A stretch of 64,000 nucleotides of DNA from Pseudeuparius sepicola (Eukaryota; Arthropoda; Insecta; Coleoptera; Anthribidae), in contig OY987299.1 of the NCBI GenBank assembly GCA_963920635.1, positions 63,346,692 to 63,410,691 on the forward strand, written 5' to 3'. The translations under genes were made by a program, and so were the position numbers. Shown here one piece after another: positions 20,435 to 30,195 of the stretch; positions within the stretch are counted from its first letter, which is position 1, and each line of letters starts with the position of its first letter. Under the pieces are notes generated by a model that saw only the letters and a program-made list of their open reading frames with translations, ran no database searches and had not been told where the DNA came from.

Positions 20435-21611
20435 TGAGTCAATCCAACGCATAGAAAGCCGTACTTACTATCCTTTCATCAAGTCTTTTATGAATAATGA
20501 CATAATTGAAATAACAATTAACCAGGGAGATGCTTGGCTGTTAATGTACGATGCTGCAATTTTTATTAAAGGAGAAATAAAACCTACTCAAGGAGAAGGC
20601 ACTTGCGAATTAGTTAATAATGCAGCAGCTTTCTTCTTCGACTCTATATCTTACGAACTTAACGGACAAGAAGTAGATTCTGTGAGGGACCCCGGCATTT
20701 TAAGCAGTATCAGAGCGTATCTTTGCTACAACCCCACTGATGAAAAACACACCTCGAGTTGGTGGTACCCGGGGAAAAAAACCATTTTGAACAGAGACTC
20801 AACGTTCAGTTTTAGAGTTCCGCTTAAACACCTGTTTGGCATCTTTAACGATTACCAACATGCAATTTCTGGTAAACAAACAATACGGTTAACTAGAGCT
20901 CGAAATGACAAAAACTCTATATTGCTGGAACAAACACCTGGTACAACTCCAGATCTAACGGTTGAAGTAGTCATTACTAACATCGAGCTGAAAGTAAAAC
21001 ATATAATACCAAACGATAAAATTAAGTATAACTTATTGCAAGCCCTCAAGAGTAATAAACCCATCTTGATACCGTTTCGCAAATGGGAGTTACATGAATT
21101 ACCTAATCTGACCGTAAATGCAACCAAAGAAATATGGTCCGTTAAAACCTCTGCCACAGTAGAAAGCCCAAGGTTTGTTATTGTTGGCTTTCAGACCGAC
21201 CGCAAAGAAAATTCAAAAAAGGACCCGACATACTTTGATCATGTAGATATTTCCGACGTCCGCCTTATAATAAACGGTGAATACTTTCCGTTTGAACGCT
21301 TGCGGCAAGATTTCAATAGGGATTACTTGGAAGTTTACAATAATTACAGAGACTTCTACCCAAGCTTTATGAATACACGCGATAAGAGCCCACTACTTAA
21401 TTATGCTGACTTTAAAGATCGGGCGACGCTGTTCGTTATCGACTGCTCACATCGCAATGAAACAATTAAAATGAGCACTGTTGATGTTAAATTGGATATT
21501 GAGAGCTCTCAAGGATTTCCAGATAAGACTCATGCATATTGCATCATAATACATGACAGAGTCTTGGAGTATTTGCCCTTGAGCGAAACTGTAAGAAGCT
21601 ATATGATGTAA
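20385..21611 (+). CDS. Major capsid protein (double jelly roll)
   Basis: 408 aa from ATG 20385 (the frame is open a few codons further upstream, but without an ATG). N-terminal region with ESRTYYPFIKSF and NNDIIEITI; then FFFDSISYELNGQEVDSVRD, YCYNPTDE-like LCYNPTDEKH, and a C-terminal half with PRFVIVGFQTDRK, FDHVDISDVRLIINGEYFP and INxx-YADFKD-type elements. These are recurring motifs of the hexon-like major capsid protein of Polintons/adintoviruses, whose trimers build an icosahedral shell. The gene is uninterrupted, which is notable beside its broken neighbours. Confidence 0.85.
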   Translation: MSLTPNVFDVYQSPKYDESIQRIESRTYYPFIKSFMNNDIIEITINQGDAWLLMYDAAIFIKGEIKPTQGEGTCELVNNAAAFFFDSISYELNGQEVDSVRDPGILSSIRAYLCYNPTDEKHTSSWWYPGKKTILNRDSTFSFRVPLKHLFGIFNDYQHAISGKQTIRLTRARNDKNSILLEQTPGTTPDLTVEVVITNIELKVKHIIPNDKIKYNLLQALKSNKPILIPFRKWELHELPNLTVNATKEIWSVKTSATVESPRFVIVGFQTDRKENSKKDPTYFDHVDISDVRLIINGEYFPFERLRQDFNRDYLEVYNNYRDFYPSFMNTRDKSPLLNYADFKDRATLFVIDCSHRNETIKMSTVDVKLDIESSQGFPDKTHAYCIIIHDRVLEYLPLSETVRSYMM

Positions 21612-21623
21612 ACAGATCCCGGA

Positions 21624-21680
21624 TATAAATGTAGGGACATCAGCATCATACCAACAGTTTTATTCGAGAACTAAGTTAAG
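21624..21680 (+). promoter_or_regulatory. Promoter of the 21681 gene
   Basis: TATAAAT at 21624 with ACAGTTT (A at 21655) 31 nt downstream; ATG at 21681. Confidence 0.5.
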
Positions 21681-22163
21681 ATGAAAATTGCTGTAATAGA
21701 CATTCAAGGTTTCTCGGTGGAGAATGAGTTTTATCCCAAGGAATTGACAATTAAAATTAATGGGAAAATGATGCATATGGTTATAGCTCCCCCAAAAAGT
21801 TTTATGTCTCTTAGCAATTTAAATAAGAGGCACGTGCGAGTTATGGAAGAAAATTTTCTGGGGGTAAAATATTCAAGTGGACATGTTGAGTAGAACAAAT
21901 TGGTTGAAATACTGCAAACTACTCTACTAGACGTTCACATAGTTTACGTGAAGGGACATCAAAAAGAACGTTTTCTACGTGAAATAATCAACAATAAAGT
22001 GGTTGATGTGGGAAATTTGCAAAACAATTGGATAGAGGTGCCGCTATTTGAAAAAGACATTCCGATGTGTCTCCACCACAATGAAAATAAAAAATGGATA
22101 TGTAGCTTAAGAAATTGTGAAAAATTATATTCTTGGTTAGAAAAATACTTAATCGATTACTAA
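21681..22163 (+). pseudogene. Polinton protein starting MKIAVIDIQGF, one in-frame stop
   Basis: A 161-codon frame with a single TAG at 21891-21893. Motifs: KIAVIDIQGFSVENEFYPKE, VRVMEENFLGVKYSSGHVE before the stop, then VHIVYVKGHQKERFLREII and CLHHNENKKWICSLRNC. A related protein is widespread in arthropod Polintons. The VIDIQGF start and the later VYVKGxxK strand look like an RNase H-type or PIN-type nuclease fold with Asp at the first strand, but I cannot demonstrate an activity. AATAAA at about 22182 ends the transcript. Confidence 0.6.
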
Positions 22164-22216
22164 TATTTGTTTTTACTTAAATAAAGGTCTTTATTAGCAT
22201 TTTGTTGTTTGATTCC

Positions 22217-22258
22217 TATAAAAGAGAGAGAAAATTTGAGTGGGTCACACTTTCGAAA
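22217..22258 (+). promoter_or_regulatory. Promoter of the small membrane protein gene
   Basis: TATAAAAG at 22217, GTCACAC initiator (A at 22247, 30 nt) and ATG at 22259. Confidence 0.6.
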
Positions 22259-22678
22259 ATGATGTTGAGTGCAGAATACCTGTTACTTCATTCTCTGATT
22301 ATCAATAACATAATATACGTCTATAAACCGTATGACGTAAACGATGTTGCTATTTGTATGGATGATTCATTAAATTGCATTTCATTAACTCCAACACCTA
22401 CCACTGATGAAGTTGTAATGACAAATATACCAAGTAATATCAAACAGTATAAACTTCGAATGATATTTGAAAATGGTACGGTCGCTGACACAAAGTGGGT
22501 TACACCTATTTCTAAAACGTTAAATGAACAAGTTACAACAGGTCAATCCCTAGAAAGCGTGGTTTATTTTATTGCCACATGTTCCTCACTCTTGATTTTA
22601 AAATGGATGATTAAATTAATCCATAAGTTGGTAGAAAATCAGTGGATTAAAAAACTAACAACATTTGTGGAGCTATAG
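22259..22678 (+). CDS. Small putative membrane protein
   Basis: 139 aa from the first ATG (22259), although the frame is open from 22202. The N-terminus (YLLLHSLIINNIIYVY) is hydrophobic and could be a signal or anchor. A second hydrophobic helix near the C-terminus (VVYFIATCSSLLILKWMI) is followed by lysines. I do not recognise a family. It could be an envelope-associated or membrane-remodelling protein. AATAAA follows at about 22700. Confidence 0.55.
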   Translation: MMLSAEYLLLHSLIINNIIYVYKPYDVNDVAICMDDSLNCISLTPTPTTDEVVMTNIPSNIKQYKLRMIFENGTVADTKWVTPISKTLNEQVTTGQSLESVVYFIATCSSLLILKWMIKLIHKLVENQWIKKLTTFVEL

Positions 22679-23223
22679 TATTTGTGTAGTCTTAACACGT
22701 AATAAAGTTATGAAAATAAAAGTAATTTCATTTTTTGTCATCCAGTATTCTGACGGTCGTTGAAAATATCCCGTCTGTGTTTTGTAAACATCCTATGCAA
22801 AAAGGAGCCGACGTGTGAGATCATATCAACATTCTATGACCATCTGTGTTTTTTAAACATTCAACTGACGAGATGAAATTTTGTCTCAAAAACATTCTCA
22901 GGGTTAGCCATCTGCGTTTTGTATACATTGAAATCAGCGATTTTGCCGAGGAGCGGGAATTCTGGTTAGCTCCACCCACTTGCACATGCGCAGCAAGCCT
23001 TCAAGGAGATAAGCCCAGCCCCTTTGTGGGAATCACGCCTGCGCGTTTAGACGAGGAAAGCGAACGCACTATGTGGATTGGCTTTTCGACACACTCGATT
23101 GGGTCTTGGGAGTCCCCTCAAGAATAATGCAAGCTCGGTAAAATTTTACATTATATCTTTGCTCTCAACTAAAATTTTCTTCAGTTCTGTGACCAAGATT
23201 AGTAATTCGTGAAACTTGTCATC
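22679..23223. promoter_or_regulatory. Intergenic region with three spaced 18-bp repeats and a promoter
   Basis: Three imperfect copies of ctgtgttttgtaaacat start near 22774, 22843 and 22911, spaced 67-69 bp. Closer to the next gene, TATATCTT at 23152 and TCAGTT (A at 23183, 31 nt) form a promoter for the intron-containing gene. An open frame across 22846-23127 has no protein-like features and I do not call it. Confidence 0.5.
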
Positions 23224-24056
23224 ATGCAGTGCAGTGGGGCCAATATACTACAAGACATTATCATAACTGTAAGTTCAATGAAAAATATTATTTATCTTTA
23301 AACATTTTTATGTCTCATTTAATGATTTTTTAAATTATTCTCTCATTAAGTGATTTTTGGTTATTTGGAATATGAGAAAAAGACTATTCAAGAAAAAAGA
23401 AAAGACTTACTATTCATTTGCTCATAATTCAGTATTAATTTGAAAAGTCAAACAAAAATATATACTCAGATTTTTTCTCTTTGTTACAGCCATTGAACCA
23501 AAATAATGGTGATGTTGATTTATTTACCTTACTTGGAGGGCAACAAACCCAACCCGAACCCGCACCTCAACCATCTACTTCAAAGAATCCAACAAGGAGG
23601 GGCAAAGGCAAGGGGAAAAATATGTCCCTGTTGCAATCGGTGAGGGAGGATGACAACATAAGTGTCATCAGTGATGTGACTGTTGGAGGTAACGAAGAGT
23701 TCTTCAACACACAGCAAATCCGGGGGCAAAGTCCAACAAGCTATTTACACAAAGTTAGGGGACACGCAAACGTCTTCTGTAAAAGGAAGATCAGCGATAT
23801 AAAGGTGCAGAGAAATTCTCTCAAAGAGCAGCTAACCAAACTGGAAGCCAGGAAGAAAAATATTCTACAAAATATGGATAGATTAACGCGTGAAGAAACC
23901 CAAACCAATAGTCTCATGACAAAATTTAAAGAATTTTTTGATTTTGTTATGCAATTATATTTCCCTAATAAACGTATAATTTACCAATTTGATCATCATT
24001 TCTTAACCTACAACACATTAGTGACTAAGCAAAAAACAACATTTGATAATATCTGA
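23224..24056 (+). CDS. Intron-containing coiled-coil protein
   Basis: Exon 1 is 23224-23268 (15 codons from ATG), then GTAAGT at 23269. The acceptor tttgttacag ends at 23489, and exon 2 is 23490-24056, in phase 0. The product is about 203 aa: a Pro/Gln/Thr-rich region (about 35-55), a basic cluster TRRGKGKGKN, an acidic stretch (REDDNISVISDV), and a predicted coiled coil around KVQRNSLKEQLTKLEARKKN. It resembles a nucleic-acid-packaging or scaffold protein in composition, but I recognise no family. A second donor (aaaag|gtaagtat) lies just past the stop at about 24090, so the 3' part may be alternatively spliced. Confidence 0.65.
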
Positions 24057-24287
24057 AAGGAAGTGATAAGAAAAGAAAAGGTAAGTATACACTTTCATTT
24101 TCTACATGAAACAGGAAAAAAAACAACACTCACTTTTTAATAGTTTTTATTAAATTCAAATTAATATTAGCAATTTTCTTATTTATCTCGTACATTTCAA
24201 TCTCATGCTTTAAATCATCTAGAGATTTCAAATACATTTGAAGTTTCCTTCGATTGTACATACTCAACAGTCTAAGCTCGGAAGTTT

Positions 24288-24599
24288 TCATTCTTCAAGG
24301 GAAAATTCAAAATTCGTGGTTCTACCTTCTGTTGGCCCAAGGCTCATTAGAAACACCTTCTGTCCACACTCAATTCCCCTATTTAATTCTATAATTCGCT
24401 GCGTAGTGAATTTGTCTGTAAATCTTTGCGGTAGCACAGTGTAAAATGTAAAAAATTCCACAGAAACTCTTTCTGTATACTGTGTGCAAACTCTTCTAAA
24501 CGATAATACTTGAAGCTCTTGTCCAATTTCTATATGTCGAGCCTTCATGAATGGTTTAATCAACGATTTCTGATTTAGTTGATTAAAGAACGTCTCCAT
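24288..24599 (-). CDS. Small protein related to the TIR-encoded protein
   Basis: 103 aa from ATG at 24599. The pattern matches the TIR gene product: ARHIEIGQELQVLSFRRV, then VSVEFFTFYTVLPQRF and VFLMSLGPTEGRTTNFEF. The order (strand, G-x-Y/V-K/R-V, FLP or VLP, G-K/R-T-N, x-FE) is that of a small, possibly OB-fold, protein common in arthropod Polintons. It opposes its two + strand neighbours. A CCAGTG initiator lies 20 nt upstream of the ATG. An AATAAA on this strand at about 24150 ends it. Confidence 0.6.
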   Translation of the reverse strand: METFFNQLNQKSLIKPFMKARHIEIGQELQVLSFRRVCTQYTERVSVEFFTFYTVLPQRFTDKFTTQRIIELNRGIECGQKVFLMSLGPTEGRTTNFEFSLEE

Positions 24600-24682
24600 T
24601 TTAAGGTTCAAAACTCACTGGAGAAATAAATGAACTCGTTAATGTATTTCAACTTGAATAAAGCAGTGGGGGAATACTCTAC

Positions 24683-24743
24683 TATTTAAGTTATAACCTT
24701 CTCGGTTTTGTCTCATTGCTTTTTCATACTCACACATCTTAAG
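24683..24743 (+). promoter_or_regulatory. Promoter of the 95-aa ORF / PolB unit
   Basis: TATTTAAG at 24683 and TCTCATT (A at 24715, 32 nt), then ATG at 24744. On the other strand the same spot reads CTTAAATA, so it may act in both directions for the divergent gene at 24599. Confidence 0.5.
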
Positions 24744-25031
24744 ATGTCAACAGAAATTGGAATGGTAAGTGATGACATTATTAAAACGCTTGAAAAAGTG
24801 TTTACGCTTATTAATAATTCTGATGACGCTACTTTAGCACATTGGAAAAAAATAATAAATGTAAACATCCGGTTAGTTCATAAAGCATTGAAAAAGGCTG
24901 ACTGTAATCATGGCACTCGAATTAAATTGCAAACGAACTTGAGTCATTTGAAACGATTTAAAGTGTACTTAAAAAATTACAACACGTTGGAACAGGTCAA
25001 CGTAAGCGGGAAAGTAGAAGTGATAGGATAA
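24744..25031 (+). CDS. 95-aa ORF overlapping the PolB frame
   Basis: Starts at ATG 24744 with SDDIIKTLEKVFTLINNSDD, ATLAHWKKII, TRIKLQTNLSHLKRF and ends NVSGKVEVIG. Mainly helical, no recognised domain. Its last 70 nt overlap an open frame that leads without any ATG into the polymerase. The heptamer AAAAAAT at 24971-24977, in the right phase (A AAA AAT), lies inside the overlap and would shift ribosomes -1 into the PolB frame. It may be the true N-terminus of PolB, or a separate small protein. Confidence 0.5.
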   Translation: MSTEIGMVSDDIIKTLEKVFTLINNSDDATLAHWKKIINVNIRLVHKALKKADCNHGTRIKLQTNLSHLKRFKVYLKNYNTLEQVNVSGKVEVIG

Positions 25032-28000
25032 AGTGGGAGGATATAAAATCAATTTTTAATAATCGTATACGCACGGGTGTTATAATTAATTTAAAGCACA
25101 TAGATATTCTGCAGTTTTTTAAAGACGCGTTTTTTGTTTTTAAGACTCGCATTAATAGGATCTTAAGATCATTCAATATAATTAAAGTAAATGCTGTCTT
25201 TTGTGGTGAATTTATTAAAACGTCTGGAGATCAGGAGATACTTGAGAATAAGTATTTTAATACAAACAATGAAATAATCGATCAAGGAACACAGTTAAAA
25301 CAATGGTTTGAAAGCAACATTATTGAAAAAATTTTAGCTGCCATTGAGTCCTTCGAACATCAGGAGTCCGGTTGGACTCTTCACAGAATCTTAAGTTTGG
25401 AAGTTAACATAAACAAGGTAGAGATGGGAAACGGTGGTAGATCTTACATAAACCTTCCGGAATCAATACAATCTAAACACGCTTGTATTAACATTCAAAA
25501 TGACGATAATCTTTGTTTTGCTTGGAGTGTTGTATCAGCTCTATATCCACCTGTTGGAAGATCAAATCGTACATCCTCATACCCCCACCCTTCGACCGTT
25601 TTAAACCTAGGTAGCCTTGAATTTCCTGTAACTCTAAGCCAAATAGCAAAATTCGAAAACTGAATAATATATCGGTAAATGTGTATGTTCTAGAGTTAGT
25701 GTCAAATGAAGACAAATCAAGCTCTTTTAGAACTTCTCCGGCTCGCTTAACTAAAAACAAAATGGAAAAACATGCTAATTTACTTCTAGTTCAGGATACA
25801 TATTTTCCGAAAGTCGGTGAGCATGAAGCTCTCCCCATCGATGAATCATCAACCGAAATCAATTACCACTACTGTTGGGTTAAAAATTTATCGAGATTAA
25901 TAACATCCCAAACTAATAAACATAAAGGTAGGATGTTTGTTTGTGACAGATGTTTAAATTATTACTCATCCCAAGAAAAATTAAATGAACACATTGAATA
26001 TTGTCAAGATATAAACAACTGCAAAGTATCATTTCCGAAAAATAAGTATATTGAATTTAAAAATTATATCCATAAGGAAAAAGTGCCATTTATTATTTAT
26101 GCTGATTTTGAATCAATCCTAAAACCTTATGATGAATCTCAATGTTTAAAAACCGCTAGGTATCAAGAACATGAAGCGTTTAGCGCAGGCTACTATTTTA
26201 AATGTGATTATGACGATACATTATCTTTTTATAAGAGTTATCGTGGTATTGATTGCATGACTTGGTTTGCGAATGAAATGGAAAATATAGCACTCTCTGT
26301 TGCTTCAAAGTTAAAAAATAATGAGGCAATGAGTGACTCTATAAGTTTAAAAAATGCAACTGCTACGTGTCACATATGTGAAAAACCGTTTAATTCTAAC
26401 GATATAATAGTACGTGACCATGATCATATGACATCACGTTTTCGCGGATACGCACACCAAGCATGTAACTTAAATTACAGAAACTCCTTTGTAGTACCTA
26501 TAGTATTTCATAACTTTAGTGGGTACGACAGTCATTTTATTATAAGAGATCTCGCTAAAAAGCATAATGTGACATTGCTTCCAATAAACAAGGAAAAATA
26601 TATTAGTTTTACAGTTTCTGATACCGATACTGAAGTTAAATTTAGATTCATCGACTCCTTTAAATTTTTAGGCTTCTCTTTGGATACATTAGCATCGTCT
26701 CTCAATAAAGGGGACTTTATTAATACCCAAAATGAATTTAGTGACGTATCTTCGAACAATCTAGATCTGTTAACCAAAAAGGGGGTATTTTGTTATGATT
26801 ATATCGATGACATAAATAAACTTAATGAGAAGTGTTTACCACCAGTCGAGCAATTCTATAGCAAGTTAAACGATACTCACATTAGTCAAAGCGATTACAG
26901 ACATGCCCAGTTAGTTTGGGATAAATTTAATATTCAAAGTTTAGGTGAATATAGTGACCTATATCTCAAGACGGACATTATGTTACTTACCGATATCTTT
27001 CAGAACTTTAGGAAAACTTGTATAAAGAATTATGGCTTGGATCCGGCTTGGTACTACACTTTACCGGGATATACTTGGGACTGTATGCTTAAATATACTA
27101 GGTGTCGATTAGAAACCTTTCAAGATATTGATATATTAATGTTTTTTGAGAAAGGAGTGAGAGGGGGGATAAGCCAATGTTGTAATAGATATTCTGAAGC
27201 AAACAACAAATACATGAAAAATTATGATCCTAACAATCCTTCCAAATACTTACTTTATCTGGATGTAAACAATTTATACGGGTGGGCAATGGGGGAATCT
27301 CTTCCTTACGGCAACTTCCAATGGGTTGATACAAACATTAACGTGATGAATATTCCGGATAACAGTCCAGAAGGATACGTTTTAGAAGTCGATTTAGACT
27401 ATCCGGAAAATTTACATGACCCCCATAAAGACCTACCGTTTTGCGCAGAACATTCTAAACCATCAAATTCTAAACTTCCCAAGCTTATGACAACTCTCAA
27501 TTCAAAAGAAAAGTATGTTGTACACTACAGGGCTCTTAAACAAGCGTTAAGTCACGGTTTAACTTTAAAAAAGATTCATAGGGTTTTAAAATTTAGTCAG
27601 TCTGCCTGGCTAGCTCCTTACATTAAATTTAATACAGAATTGAGGACAAAAGCTAAGTTTAATTTTGAAAAAACAGTAATTAAATTGATGGTTAATGCTG
27701 TATACGGTAAGACCATGGAAAATATTCGCAAACATAGAAATGTAAAATTAGTTAGGAAATGGGAAGGTAGGTATGGAGCTAAGAATTTAATTGCTAGCCC
27801 GGCTTTTAACAGCCGATTAATTTTTGATACAGATTTAGTTGCAATTGAACTGAATAAAACTGAAATTGTTTTTACAAAGCCTCTGTACATCGGGATGGCT
27901 ATACTCGATATCTCAAAGACGTGTGTTTATAATTTTCATTATGATTACATGTTGCAAAAATATTCAACTGACCAGTGTAAACTACTTTATACGGACACCG

Positions 28001-28485
28001 ATAGCTTACTTTATGAATTAAAATGTGATGACGTGTACGATGAAGTCATAAAGCGAGACTTGCATCGTTTTGACACAAGTGATTATTCAGTTGCTAATCA
28101 ATATAATGTACCACTTGTAAATAAAAAAGTACCAGGTCTTATGAAAGATGAACCTAATGGAAAAATAATGACTCACTTTGTTGGCCTTAGGTCAAAAATG
28201 TACACGTTTCTGATTGAAGGTGAGCAATGTATTAAAAAATCAAAGGGGATTAAGTATGGTGTTGTTAAGAATTATTTAACTTTCGATGATTATGTAAATT
28301 GCCTATTTAAGAAAAAAGAAAAGACCGCTACCCAATGCACTATTCGTTCATTTGCTCATAATGTTTTCAGTATTAAACAAAACAAAATTGCACTCAGCCC
28401 TTTTGATGATAAGCGATACTTAATTAATAACCACCCAATACTTCATGTATTCCATGTAGCACCAAGAATTTATTCAAAGATGTGA
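24962..28485 (+). pseudogene. polB: Protein-primed family B DNA polymerase, frameshifted
   Basis: The frame opens at 24962 with no ATG and runs to a stop at 25661-25663 (WEDIKSIF, VNAVFCGEF, SGWTLHRILSLEVNINK, CFAWSVVSALYP). The main part continues in another frame from about 25657 to 28485, so there is a one-base frame change near 25,655. In the 934-codon main part: a C2H2-like finger at about 82-105; ExoI YADFESI (139); an HNH/endonuclease VII-like CHICEKPF...RDHDH at about 229-262; ExoII NFSGYDSHF (277); ExoIII LKTDIMLLTDI (429); polymerase motif A YLDVNNLYGWAM (526), motif B KLMVNAVYGKTMEN (667) and motif C YTDTDS (769). All catalytic residues are present. It would replicate the linear genome from a terminal protein primer. 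Confidence 0.93.
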
Positions 28486-28535
28486 CAAAACACATTCCTT
28501 CGCATTATTTTAGTCCTAAGTAAGTGTATTAGGGT

Positions 28536-28550
28536 AATAAAAGATTTATT
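28536..28550. terminator. Two-way polyadenylation signal
   Basis: AATAAA (28536-28541) serves PolB, and TTTATT (28545-28550, AATAAA on the other strand) could serve leftward transcripts. The two signals overlap in a 15-bp near-palindrome between convergent genes. Confidence 0.6.
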
Positions 28551-28569
28551 ATGTTTGTGTGTTTTTTAT

Positions 28570-29247
28570 TTAATAAAACCTCCTCCTATACAAATCAGCT
28601 AATACAAACTCCTCGTTGAATGAGAGAAGCTCAAAAACACAGTATACATTAATATTATCTGATAGAGTACATAGGAATTTTATAATATCTATAGTATTTA
28701 TATTATAGTTATATTTTAATAACAAATCATTAACTTCATCTAACATGTTATAATAAAAATCCAATAAGTTATATTTTAATATTAAATTAATTTTTGAAGT
28801 TATTTTACAATCAATTGTAAGCAATTCCATTACATCGTTAGCAGTGAAATAAAAATTAATATCACCTTTAGAAAGCACAATCATCAAATAGTTGACACCT
28901 GGGTACATGCTCAATTTCAAATTGGAGCTGAATTCTTTTGGTGGTATTGCAACATCTTCACCCAATCTTTCAAGGATTTTGTTTAATTCCACTGTAAACT
29001 GGAACCATTCAAAACAGTCCATGGATATAGGATTTGACGGATCCAGCAGGTTTATAATTTGCACTGCTGGTTTGAAGAATCGTAGGGGGCTGAGTCCACA
29101 GTTTACCACATACAGATTTTCCGGCTTGAGCACAAATTGTGTACTTAGCAACAGCTGCTTTTCATTGTGGACCGCTTCATCATAACCATTCAAAATACGA
29201 TTGCCCTCGTTATGTTCGCTGCTAGTACTGTACCCCGATTCACTCAT
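28570..29247 (-). CDS. Unknown 225-aa Polinton protein
   Basis: Intact frame from ATG 29247, which begins 4 nt after the integrase stop. Ser/Glu-rich start (SGYSTSSEHNEG), then FVLKPENLYVVNCGLSPLRF, ISMDCFEWFQFTVELNKILERL and MYPGVNYLMIVLSKG. The C-terminal half is rich in Leu, Asn and Tyr and probably helical. No recognised domain. It is last in the leftward gene series. Confidence 0.6.
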   Translation of the reverse strand: MSESGYSTSSEHNEGNRILNGYDEAVHNEKQLLLSTQFVLKPENLYVVNCGLSPLRFFKPAVQIINLLDPSNPISMDCFEWFQFTVELNKILERLGEDVAIPPKEFSSNLKLSMYPGVNYLMIVLSKGDINFYFTANDVMELLTIDCKITSKINLILKYNLLDFYYNMLDEVNDLLLKYNYNINTIDIIKFLCTLSDNINVYCVFELLSFNEEFVLADLYRRRFY

Positions 29248-29251
29248 GGTG

Positions 29252-30195
29252 TCAAACTACATCTGTGGCCCTTATCCAGGAGTCATGTGTTTTATCGAAA
29301 CCCAACCAGCGAATCAACACTTTATCCCCCCTCCTTCTTAAAACTTTCTCCACAAGGTAAACATTTGGATTTGCAGCTTTTTGCAATTCCTCGCTGTAAA
29401 AGCCACCCTTTATCGGGTTCCCCTGCACATCTTCAAGCAAATAAGTTATGGGTGTGGTTTTTTGAATTTTAGCAATTTTAAATAATTCCTTGCTCCAATT
29501 AGGTGTGTAGCCTTTCTCAAAAACATGCTTGGCTTTGCTGATGCGAACCATATCGCCCTTTTTGAACTTTGATATTTTAAAAACTGTAGGATAGCTGAAG
29601 GTTTTAAGTAAAGCAGCCTCGTTACTTTTATTTACATCTTTTGGCCTCATTCCAGTAGTTCTATGTCTTCTGTTATTGTATTTATCAACAATTGTAGATA
29701 ATATATCAATCCACTTATATGTACCATTTAGGCTAAAGTATTTAAATAATTGTTCCTTTAACGTACGTATAACCCTCTCCACTATTGCTGCTTTTGTTAT
29801 GCTAAGGTACTATAATGATTAATTTTAAACTTTTTCATTAGATTTTGAAAATGGGAGTTGTAGAATTCTTTTCCATGATCACTTTGCAAGTTTCGTGGGT
29901 GTCGTTGAGAGTTTTTCAGTATTTTATCAAAGGCCTTTGCCACTTCTTCACCAGTCTTAGATTTAAGGGCTTCACACCAAACGTACTTGGAAAAACAGTC
30001 AATTACTACAAGAATAAACTTAAATTTGTTATTGTGAGCTCTATATTGATCTAACTGGGCGAGGTCAACCTGCCAGAGGTCATCCAATCCTTTAATAATG
30101 GTCCGACGACGAGGGTATTTTTTCAATGCTCGTCTGTGTAATTCGTTCACAATTTGAATCTTTTCTTTACTATGCTTTGTTTTCGTTGCTTTCAT
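29252..30195 (-). pseudogene. Retroviral-type integrase with chromodomain, frameshifted
   Basis: The first part (30195-29797) has PRRRTIIKGLDDLWQVDLAQL with the first catalytic Asp, FILVVIDCFSKYVW and LQSDHGKEFYN with the second Asp. The second part (29782-29252), one base out of frame, has the catalytic Glu in AAIVER, then YNNRRHRTTGMRP and KFKKGDMVRISK (SH3-like end). A C-terminal chromodomain (VYLVEKVLRRRGDKVLIRWL, DSWI) completes it. The break is near 29,790-29,800, between the second Asp and the Glu, so neither half is active alone. This enzyme makes the 6-bp target duplications; the chromodomain may steer insertion to chromatin. It overlaps the upstream gene by 26 nt. Confidence 0.92.

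Noticed and set aside
22846..23127. 93-codon frame upstream of the intron-containing gene
   Set aside because: Overlaps the promoter repeats and has no recognisable domain.
29252..30195. Interpreting the integrase as evidence of an endogenous retrovirus
   Set aside because: No reverse transcriptase, gag or LTR nearby; PolB, capsid genes and the 6-bp duplication make it a Polinton integrase.
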